Positions 57,180-64,000 of a stretch of DNA of 64,000 nucleotides are shown one piece after another. This DNA is from Kingdonia uniflora. Its lineage: Eukaryota > Streptophyta > Magnoliopsida > Ranunculales > Circaeasteraceae. The first letter of the stretch is position 1; every line of letters starts with the position of its first letter. The position numbers and the translations under genes are program-made. The DNA lies in contig JACGCM010001272.1 in assembly GCA_014058105.1 (NCBI GenBank), forward strand, positions 3,782,001 through 3,846,000, in the 5' to 3' direction. The notes under the pieces are model-generated. The model was given only the letters and a program-made list of their open reading frames with translations, was not told the DNA's origin and did no database searches.

Positions 57180-57664
57180 AATGGAACCAGAAGGGTGTTT
57201 AGGGTGTCGGGATGATCAGAGAGTGGAATCAAAGGAGTTTTTTGTGGGGTGAATGCCGAGATGGATGGAGCCGGTATGGGGAATAGTGTGGGGAGCAACC
57301 TCAGTCTGGAGGTGGACTGGGGGTACTTCAAGAGTTGGTAGGGGCCCAGTTGGGTGTGGGCAAACACACGCAATGGATCTGGTGCATGGGATGGTCGAGC
57401 AGGTTCCAGAGGTTGTATTCTCTGCAATTCTTGGACGGTATTTTGCAACTCATCGATTGCTCTGTTCTGTCTGTTGGCATCGTCCAGGCGATGATTCCGC
57501 TCGGCTTCAAACTCCAGTCGGTATTTTTCATGCACTTGGTAGAGTTGTGCATTGTGGCGCTCCTTCACTTGAGCTAATTGTTGAGAAAGTAGGGCTATTT
57601 AGGCGGCTACTCCGTCAATGGAATTTCCGGCATGTGTGGAGCTGGAACGGTGGGTGGGTGCCAT
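57180..57664 (-). pseudogene. Element E gag N-terminal remnant
   Basis: Start ATG at 57664 (MAPTHRSSSTHAGNSIDGVA), one stop near 57601, then the clean 57568-57180 part with KERHNAQLYQVHEKYRLEFE and LDDANRQNRAIDELQNTVQE, a helical charged region matching B's gag start. It ends at the array; the capsid core is absent. May have been kept because the gag start overlaps the packaging region. Confidence 0.7.
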
Positions 57665-57749
57665 GGGGTAGGGTTTGTGGAAGTTAAAAACAAAGGAGAG
57701 GGAAATAGAGAGAAAGACTGGTAGGTTAGGAAGCACAGACGGCGCCAAT

Positions 57750-58485
57750 TATAGGGGCCTAACTTCTTTCGGAGGGGAAGTCGGCTCTTACAACTCGGGG
57801 TTAATGCTCAACCAAAGGAATGCAAGTAAATAATCTAAAGCATGAACAATCTATAGACAAATACTTGCGTAGAGGCCCGAATGTGACGTCCTACGACCTC
57901 TGATGAGGATTTTGAAGAGTGTTTTTATTACTGATGAGTAATCAAAGGTTCGAGTACTGGGCTTTTACAGGGTGATAGAAGGTAAACTGCAAAGGGGTTG
58001 GGGAGAATTTTTCTAACCTTCCCTTGGTTCCCCATCTCTCCTATTTGTAGATCATAGGAAGGACTGAGTCACAAAGGTTAGGTCAGATTACAAGGGTACC
58101 GTCCGGATATTCCGGCTGTGGTATGAGCGTCGGACATGTCAGTATTGTCACTGCTATAATTGTTAGGTCTGTCTTTGTACTTTTTCACTATGGCAATGGT
58201 TGGGTCTGTCACTGTAGCTACAAGGGCCAACCACTGCTTCATCTTGTTTGGTGAGCTGGCTGCCTGTCCCATCATATTTGGACCATGTGCAGCTATGGTC
58301 GAAGTTTGTCTACTGCAATGTGTGGAGTCCGTCCTCGAGGCTTATTTAGGGTCAAAGCTTTGTCTTCAAATGATCTTTGGAAGGCTTGTTTTAAGGATTG
58401 AATGGGCTTCGAGATATTCAAATAGGCTTCGAAGTAGCCTTCTAGTGTCTGAATGGGGTAGAAGGCTGCGAGTAGGCTACTACAA
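57750..58485 (-). repeat. Element E 5' LTR
   Basis: 736 bp; inner end TATAGGGG, outer end CTACTACA. The CTATAAATAGG TATA of the other LTR is changed to CTACAAATAGG here. TSD ATACT follows. Confidence 0.93.
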
Positions 58486-58605
58486 TACTAGCTTTCAATC
58501 ACCCATCTAAACAGATTAAAGCAAAGGTAATATTAGCTTTCAATCGACCTCTGTACAAAGATTAAAGCAAAGGTAAAACTAGCATTTATCTCTCAATATG
58601 TCTGT
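58486..58605. repeat. Element A tandem array, right part
   Basis: Resumes AGCTTTCAATC(A/G)... units cut by E. Ends in GTTACTTTTACAGG leading to the antisense exon. Confidence 0.75.
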
Positions 58606-58895
58606 AACTACAGGTTACTTTTACAGGTTACTTCTACAAACCATTTCTAAAGGTTTTTCTCTGCTGATAGAGGGTCAGTTACACCTTCCTCTACAATTGG
58701 GGGATGCTCAGCCATATATTCTAGAGCTCGAGCAGCTATAATAATCCTGCCTTGCTCTACCAATTCAATAGGTCGGGAACCTAACTCCATTTCTATGGCA
58801 TTCATGCAGTTTCCTCGGTCTATATCAGCTTTATAAATACATCCTCGGGATGACAGACAGTCGTGCATGGTATCCCTCTCAAACTCAAGCCTTCT
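58606..58895 (-). pseudogene. Element A antisense gene beta, last exon (copy 1)
   Basis: Minus strand, opposite to A's pol. The 58868-58647 frame reads MHDCLSSRGCIYKADIDRGN and IIIAARALEYMAEHPP. Element C's beta ends MMQDCFSGRTCVCKLDISSI and REIVAEQAPEYMVSRTEI, a clear relative. Thus A, whose antisense strand is minus, carries the same gene. Confidence 0.75.
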
Positions 58896-59195
58896 TAGAT
58901 TAAAGCAAAGCTAATACTAGCTCTTCGATCGACCTCTATACATAGATTGATGCAAAGGTAATACTGGCTTTCGATCGACCTCTATACAAAGATTGAAGCA
59001 AAGGTAATACTAGCTTTCAATAGACCCTCTATACACATATTAAAGCAATGGTAATACTAGCTTTCAATCACCTATCTATACATATATCTGCGATTAAAAC
59101 AAAAGTAATACTAGTTTTCAATCAAAAATCTCTATCATACATAAGATAAAGCAAAGGTAAAGCTAGCTTTCATCTCTCTATATATCTGCAACTAT
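58896..59195. repeat. Element A tandem array, third block
   Basis: About seven more units of the 46-bp repeat (GCAAAGGTAATACTAGCTTT with ATCGACCTCTATAC spacers) between the first copy of the exon and the LINE. Part of the 1.4-kb tandem duplication of array plus exon. Confidence 0.75.
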
Positions 59196-59212
59196 AGGTT
59201 ACTTTTACAGGG

Positions 59213-59995
59213 CTTTTTTTTTTTTTTTTTACGCAAATAGGTTTTTTTATTTATGTAGAGAAGAAACAAAATAAGAGGGGGGCTTAAAGCCTGACCTCCA
59301 AAAATTACAAATGCATCAGTGTCTAATCACAGCAACCCCTAATTTCTCGAGAAAATAAGAGGCTCTTATATGTCTAGGTAGCGTGGTAGCAGACCAGAAG
59401 AAGATGTTCTGTTGTGCACTTCCCAATTTGGAGAGAGCATCAGCGGACCCATTTCCTTCTCTGTACGTATGTACCATAGTGATTTGTAGTTCCTGGCTGA
59501 GTTGGAGGACCATCTTCCAGATGGCCTGAAACTTGCCAGAGAATATGCTTGTCTGTTTGAACCAGTTAACTATGACCGTGGCATCCATCTCTACCACAAG
59601 TGGAAACCAGTCATTTTCTTTGCAAAGACGGAGGCCATGCAGTAGCCCATATAGTTCAGCTGCCATGTTTGTGCCATTTCCTACTGCCACACTGTAACTG
59701 AGTTCCATCCTTCCTTGTGAGTCGCGAATGATACCTCCAGCCCCAGAGAGACCATTTCTCAGAGAGGATCCATCGGTGTTCTGTTTAAACCATCCCGGCG
59801 ATGGTGCTTGCCATTTGACCCATGTGCTTGCTTTATGTTTGATTCAAAGCTTGTGAACTCGGAGTACTTGGAGAGACAACGTATCTCCGAAGTAGGAGCC
59901 ATGAGTTATTGAAGTTTTGATCATGAGTTCTTGGAGCCATTTGCAAGTTTTGTTGACAATTGATTGTGCGTTCATGGATACGTCATCGAAATGAT
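59213..59995 (-). mobile_element. 5'-truncated LINE with RNase H and poly(A)
   Basis: A poly-T of 17 (59214-59230) is the poly(A) tail on the minus strand. The 59708-59316 frame is RNase H (MELSYSVAVGNGTNMAAELY, PLVVEMDATVIVNWFKQ, YREGNGSADALSKLG). TSD GGTTACTTTTACAGG / GGTTACTTTTAAAGC (59197-59211 and 59996-60010, two mismatches). Only the 3' end of the LINE was inserted. Inserted in the element A antisense region. Confidence 0.87.
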
Positions 59996-60290
59996 GGTTA
60001 CTTTTAAAGCTTACTTCTACACGTTACTTCTAAAGGTTCTTCTCTGCTTATGGGAGGTCAGCTGCGCCTTCCCCTACTCAGGAGGATGTTCGGCCATAAA
60101 TTTTACAGCTCAAGTAGATATAATAATCCTGCTTACTCTACCAATTCATCAGGTCGAGAGCGTAACTCCATTTCTATGGTATTCAGATAGTTTCCCCGAT
60201 CTATATCAGCAGTTAGGTGTAGCCTCAGAATGATATACAGTCATGCAAGGTATCCCTCTTAAACTCAAGCCTTCTTACCTCCTCCACGAA
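59996..60290 (-). pseudogene. Element A antisense beta, duplicated last exon (copy 2)
   Basis: Diverged copy of 58606-58895 with the same order (TTACTTCTAC, TTCTCTGCT, CTCTACCAATTCA, TCCATTTCTATGG, ATATCAGC). The frame is broken. It arose by tandem duplication before the LINE arrived, because the LINE target lies in the unit end. Confidence 0.75.
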
Positions 60291-60533
60291 ATAGGCAATA
60301 ACAACTATTAGCTCCTATGAGCAAAATATTTCTTAGATAGAAGAGTTCCAATCGAGCATAACCACCTCAGAAAAACACTTTTGTAATCTCTCGTTACGAT
60401 CCTTCAAGCTTTTATACCATTCGTCTTGCCACTCTATGTGCCTATCTGCGCGTGACATAATCTTATTGCGCTCCTTCATCTTCTCCATTACTTTATCTGA
60501 TTATGCCTTGTTTATCGTCTTCAACTCTGCCAA

Positions 60534-60896
60534 TTAAGCACAAAGTTCCTCAAGCTCCCTATCTTTGCCTACACTTCTCCCAGCAGGAGACTTCTTTAAC
60601 AACTCATCTTTCTTCCTTATCAATTGATCCTTACCTCTGATTACCCCCTCTAACTCATGCTCTCTGCCAAGATAAATATCAAACTTATCTTGGCATGTTG
60701 TTAGACGTTCATTTCCTCTCTGCACAAGAGCCTGAATTTGAACTACATCTGCCTCCAGTTCTTTAATTCGAGTAGATAGGGCAACCACATCCCCTTTTAC
60801 AATGGAGACCCCGACATTGCCTATTTTCTTCTTCAACCGCTCTCCAGCCTCGGCCTTCTTGGCACATGAATTGACCATAGCTAAATCTGCCATCAA
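60534..60896 (-). pseudogene. Element A antisense beta, coiled-coil exon
   Basis: Clean 120-codon frame: MMADLAMVNSCAKKAEAGER, ALSTRIKELEADVVQIQALV, REHELEGVIRGKDQLIRKKD. Heptad-rich. C's counterpart is 39171-39713 (MAEIQAKNKSLVDNLAHACI). The 5' part of the gene lies beyond the CACTA insertion at 60935. Confidence 0.75.
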
Positions 60897-60949
60897 TTGG
60901 GCAACCCTCTAATTCAATTTATCACATCGTCTTTCACTACAACAAAAAG

Positions 60950-61330
60950 GCTAAAAAAACGAGGGCAGTAGTCCGTCGTTTTTACTTAAAAACGAGGGGA
61001 ATTGCCGTCGTTTTACCCGTCGCCGTTTGTTAGCCGCATTTTTTTGTGTTGCTATTTGCCGCCATTTTTTAAGGGAATACGACTACTCACACTCATTGCT
61101 AAATTGCGGCAATGCGAACCATCATTTTTTCCCTAGTCGAACAAAGCATTAACGACCAAACTAGTCCGCCGCATAAATACGACTATAGTATGCTGTCGTT
61201 TTTTCCCCTCCAAAATCATGTTACTTGAACAATTAGCGACGGAGTACCACCCTCGATTATCTAACAACGCCAGCCATAACAGTCGCCAAAATATGACTAA
61301 GCGATCTCGTCGCTTTTGTGGCTAATATTA
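60950..61330. repeat. CACTA subterminal repeats
   Basis: Short GTCGTTTTT/CCGTCG/GCGACGG motifs recur about 12 times in either orientation. In CACTA elements such repeats bind the TNPA-like protein. Confidence 0.65.
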
Positions 61331-61339
61331 AGATAAAGA

Positions 61340-62700
61340 AATGACGTATGAAGCCGTCGTAAATATCAAAAATAATTTCAAAAAAAATCCCTATTTTGAT
61401 TCATTACAAAAATACAATATAATATTTAAATAAAAAATTTCATTCATATAAAATTATTAAATATTATTATTAAAAAAATATTCGCTATCAGTATTCTACA
61501 AATTGTTAACAATACATAAGATTAGATTCGGTAATAGAACAACTTTCTCCATCCAAGCCATGGTTGTACAACAGATTGTGCCATATGAATCCCTTGTCCC
61601 ACTTCAAAAGGTGGAACTTTTTCCATGTCAGTCACAGAACAACTTTGGTGGCTTTGATTGCAGGCAAAAACTGACGGATTTCTTCCAGGAGGTGTAAGTC
61701 TTCATAGTTGTATGACTCCTCATGGTCCTGATACCAATACATTTGAGGTACATAAGTAATGGTTAACTAACTCTGTGTGTACGTCTCTGTCAATGCCTTT
61801 TACTTCTTTTATGGACAGGCAACAGTGGCAAAAGGGGAGGACCCTGGACAATTTTGAATCACTGACACAATGGCTTTTATGTATGAATCAAGTCTAATCC
61901 CCTGAGTCTTCCCATTAGCTCTTGAGTCTCTCTATGTGGATCACAATTACTACCAGTGCTGGATTGCCCTGAAGTCCCATTTCTCATCTGAAGAGAAAAA
62001 TTACAAGAGTGAAATCCGAATCAAAGAAGATGAGACCTCTAATTGATTTCCCCTTGTTCGAATAAAACTCTTGAAATAAGATAATTAGTAATACAATCTG
62101 TAGATATGATCAAGAAAATAAGGACTGTAAATAGGAAGCCTAGGTTAATAATAAGCTCCTGGCTTATCACAATCAGATGATGTGTATATAAAGTCATCCC
62201 TTTGTATATACAGTTTAATTTCCATATAATTGCAGTAGATATTTATGTATTACGATTTAATGATATTTGTAACTTGTAAGTCAGTCTTAGCTTAAAACTT
62301 TTATTTAAATTCTATTTAATGGTCTCTGACTCTCTGGAAAATGATTAGTTGTTGCCTGTTGGCAGTGAAGTGCATACTTGCAACTCTCAAAACTTTTGCT
62401 ATATGGGGACTTGGGTTATTATGGTCAGATAATGGATGCCTTTGATTATTGATGTTGGACAGGTATCCATTTAATTTATCATGTTTCATGGACAGGTATC
62501 AATGTTTTTAGTTTCAGGAGCTTATCAAATTGGGGAAAATGGGCAACAGAATTACTGCCTTCCAGTAGTTCCAGTTTTGATCAGAAAATGGATAAATAAG
62601 CACTCTATAGCTGTCTTTTCTAAGTTCAGAAAATGGATGAATTAGATCAATAATTTGTTTATTGATATAGCAAAACTAAATTAGATCAATAAAGTGCACA
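61340..62700. other. CACTA interior, unidentified possible exons
   Basis: No firm gene. A plus-strand 64-codon frame (61503-61697) ends at a GTAAGT donor. On the minus strand a splice acceptor (TTTCTCTTCAG) at 61988 precedes MRNGTSGQSSTGSN... with a stop after about 36 codons. These could be end exons of the CACTA's own genes or further captured pieces. Confidence 0.3.
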
Positions 62701-62725
62701 CTAATGCAAGATTTGAATAGCTTAC

Positions 62726-62823
62726 CTTTCCACTGAACTTCTTCTCCAATTCCATCGTAAGCCTCACATGAATTTTACGGAAGGCTTTCTTTAATCTGAA
62801 GGAACATGGATAACAATAGCCTT
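62726..62823 (-). pseudogene. RPS7: Captured exon of ribosomal protein eS7 (RPS7)
   Basis: Bounded by acceptor TTGCTTCCAG|AAGG and donor AAAG|GTAAGC. Reads KAIVIHVP, then [20 protein letters not shown] and KFSGK, the central part of cytosolic 40S protein eS7. One base is missing (the CCTTTCAGA expected for P-F-R is CCTTCAGA), a frameshift inside the exon. No neighbouring eS7 exons are found where they should be. It is therefore a captured, broken exon and not a working gene. Confidence 0.82.
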
Positions 62824-62947
62824 CTGGAAGCAATCCTTTGTTATAACTCTACTGAATTAACAAAAATCAATTAAATCATTAGTACATACTACAGTTCTGA
62901 AACAAGACAAGTATAACTCCATCAATATCACTCAAAATTTTACTTAC

Positions 62948-63055
62948 CACTGGTATAGGTAGAATGCGTGCTTCAATTGTAGCAAGTTTGTTGCTGATTT
63001 TAAGTCCAAACTCCTTAGCGTAAGGATCCTCATCATAATCATTGTGATGAACTGC
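62948..63055 (-). pseudogene. Captured Argonaute exon e
   Basis: Acceptor TTGCAG|GCAGTTC and donor CCAGTG|GTAAGT. Reads [36 protein letters not shown]. Corresponds to the segment after the PAZ domain in AGO1/AGO10-type proteins, where plants have ARILPPPW or ARILPAPW; here the last residue is V, possibly through one extra base. Confidence 0.85.
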
Positions 63056-63165
63056 CTGCAAGAATGTAAGACAGAAAAATGTTTGTACAATATGTTCTTG
63101 TAAATGGTACATGAATAAGAGATTGGAAAATTCTCAAACAACAAAGGCATGCAAAGAAGATGAAC

Positions 63166-63282
63166 CTTTACAATGTCACGCTCTCTATCATAAGGACGTT
63201 GACAGGTCACTTTTAACAAAGAAGTTACTTGCTTCTCACTCAAACTCTTGGAATACCTTTGCCCTTCAACAATTCTGCATAC
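63166..63282 (-). pseudogene. Captured Argonaute exon d
   Basis: Acceptor CTAG|GTATGC, donor AAAG|GTTCAT. Reads [39 protein letters not shown]. The VEGQRY and LLKVTCQRP words are those of the AGO1/5/10 clade PAZ end and exclude the AGO4 clade (which has VPLQRYTKAL). Confidence 0.88.
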
Positions 63283-63367
63283 CTAGATTTTAACTTATAT
63301 TAGACGATCAACACGTAAATTCATTTAAGCACAAGAGGGAAGGTGATCTTTTTAGGAATTTCTTCAC

Positions 63368-63515
63368 CTCCATGGGCAAATAATTTTGTCGTTGCTGATT
63401 TCCCACTTGCAGACAAGGCCAATGAGGGTGTTGAAGCACAATATCGTAGGCCTCTTGGAAGTGTTGTACAACCGACTTGATGGTACCACTTTCCTCGGCT
63501 GAGAAACTATCAAAC
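63368..63515 (-). pseudogene. Captured Argonaute exon c (PAZ)
   Basis: Reads FSAEESGTIKSVVQHFQEAY, DIVLQHPHWPCLQVGNQQ and QNYLPMEV, donor GAG|GTGAAG. Part of the PAZ domain that holds the 3' end of the small RNA. The exon start is less conserved than in known AGO1 (extra residues before EESGT). Confidence 0.85.
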
Positions 63516-63593
63516 CTCATATATTAGCAAGATAACTAGAAATATAACAGCTAATGCAAATTAGTTAAGACATGAAAAGGGGGGGGGTCCTAT

Positions 63594-63709
63594 GTGAGGT
63601 CTCGCGTTGCCTGAACTGTTAACCCGATTACATGGTACTTCCTACGCATATTTTTCAGATTTTCTTGGTGTGTAACTTTGACTTTCATACCTCTGAGGGT
63701 CTTCTTAAT
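63594..63709 (-). pseudogene. Captured Argonaute exon b, donor site lost
   Basis: Reads [39 protein letters not shown]. Acceptor TTTATGCAG is good. The expected GT donor after CTCAC reads AT (CTCACATAGG), so normal splicing to exon c should fail. It is a linker/PAZ-start region of AGO1-like proteins. Confidence 0.85.
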
Positions 63710-63826
63710 CTGCATAAAGTAAATATGAAGAACACATCAGATAAAAGGTTAAGGTGATTAATAGAGAAAATCCTTGTAACTATATTTTGATACCCAAGAT
63801 GAGCCAAACAAAGAACTATAGCAGAC

Positions 63827-63933
63827 CTTGACACGGTCCACGTCAGATAAAGGTCTGAAGGCATCCTTGTTCAAGAGCTGGCATACAAACTTTATAACTG
63901 GCAGTGGCTCGATAAATGATGTAGATGACATGT
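63827..63933 (-). pseudogene. Captured Argonaute exon a
   Basis: Acceptor TTTGCAG|ACATGTC, donor AAG|GTCTGC. Reads [35 protein letters not shown], the AGO1/10-type segment before PAZ (DMSSTAFIEAxPVIxFV). The upstream exons would lie beyond the window. Confidence 0.85.
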
Positions 63934-64000
63934 CTGCAAAATATTGCGAAAAGCACTTAGTATTGTGCCACTGATAATTAAAGTTGGGTTTGAGTTGACT

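Larger units (their letters stand above)
50100..58485 (-). mobile_element. Ty3/gypsy element E: pol-less derivative carrying antisense genes
   Basis: LTRs 50100-50835 and 57750-58485 (736 bp each), TSD ATACT (50095-50099 and 58486-58490), PBS ATTGGCGCCGTCTGTGC on the minus strand (57733-57749), PPT GGGAGGGGGTGAA on the minus strand after the left LTR. Inside are only the N-terminal part of gag (57664-57180), a tandem array (56345-57175) and antisense genes alpha and beta (51002-55924). No protease, RT, RNase H or integrase is present, so mobility needed enzymes from relatives such as B. LTRs differ by about 9-10% by eye. Confidence 0.93.
28612..60934 (+). mobile_element. Ty3/gypsy element A (Tat-like), interrupted by later insertions
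   Basis: Plus strand. Pieces: 28612-30472, 33845-34490, 47375-50099, 58486-59212, 59996-60934. They read, in order, 5' LTR, PBS, gag, [D], gag end and protease start, [C], protease end, RT, integrase, tandem repeats, [E], repeats, antisense gene last exon, [LINE], duplicated exon, coiled-coil exon, [CACTA]. The outer left flank is GTTAA (28607-28611). The 3' LTR is not in the window. Protein-level similarity to C shows they belong to one superfamily. Stops occur throughout; the RNase H segment is deleted. Confidence 0.88.
60935..64000 (-). mobile_element. CACTA transposon with captured gene exons (left end)
   Basis: Starts CACTACAACAAAAAGGC at 60935, the canonical CACTA-family terminus, preceded by TTT (putative 3-bp TSD). 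60950-61330 is a subterminal region with repeated (C)GTCGTTTTT, CCGTCG and CGACGG-like words in both orientations. No transposase is recognised here. It contains exons of eS7 and Argonaute in the same direction. The other end and its TSD are beyond the window. Element strand is not determined; the captured genes are on the minus strand. Confidence 0.78.

Noticed and set aside
62948..63933. Argonaute 4 clade assignment
   Set aside because: [15 protein letters not shown] and LPMEV words belong to AGO1/5/10; AGO4-type proteins differ at these places.
1..64000. tRNA, rRNA and other structured RNA genes
   Set aside because: No cloverleaf or rRNA-like sequence was recognised on either strand by reading; a scan program was not available.

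Overview
This is nuclear DNA from a flowering plant, probably a eudicot; the species cannot be named from the sequence. The evidence is the Ty1/copia and Ty3/gypsy LTR retrotransposons with 5-bp target-site duplications (TSDs), RNase H-bearing plant L1-type LINEs, a CACTA transposon end, and spliced exons of plant Argonaute and ribosomal protein eS7. No complete functional host gene is visible. The window is a retrotransposon nest typical of gene-poor heterochromatin.

Layout. 1-3725: AT-rich DNA with two solo LTRs and two doubtful ORFs. 3726-11150: a decayed Ty1/copia element (minus strand), its gag split by a solo LTR (8595-9321). 11150-12477: simple and tandem repeats. 12478-28611: a minus-strand LINE, cut by a plus-strand solo LTR (13386-13998) and by complete gypsy element B (15956-27861, minus, TSD GGGGT). 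From 28612 to at least 60934: plus-strand gypsy element A. Nested in A are D (30473-33844, minus, TSD GAAAG, gag-protease type lacking RT), C (34491-47374, minus, TSD GTATT, inserted in A's protease), E (50100-58485, minus, TSD ATACT, no pol), a 5'-truncated LINE (59213-59995) and a CACTA transposon starting at 60935. The CACTA runs off the right edge and carries an eS7 exon and five AGO1/10-type Argonaute exons.

Common theme. A, B, C and E are relatives: the PBS is TTTGGCGCC-type or a decayed form in A, B and C (ATTGGCGCC in E), and where pol survives, in B and C, two RNase H domains are visible, as in the Tat/Ogre/Retand lineage. All four carry a gene set on the strand opposite to gag-pol, between pol and the 3' LTR. 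In B, C and E it has its own TATA boxes and GT-AG introns, and it encodes a small protein (alpha) plus a larger protein (beta) with a globular domain and a C-terminal coiled coil. A tandem repeat array sits where sense pol and the antisense genes converge in every element. E has lost all of pol but keeps the antisense genes. This antisense cassette and the gene-capturing CACTA are the most interesting content.

Nearly every reading frame carries stops or frameshifts. By hand alignment the LTR pairs of C and E differ at roughly 9-10% of positions, so these are old insertions.
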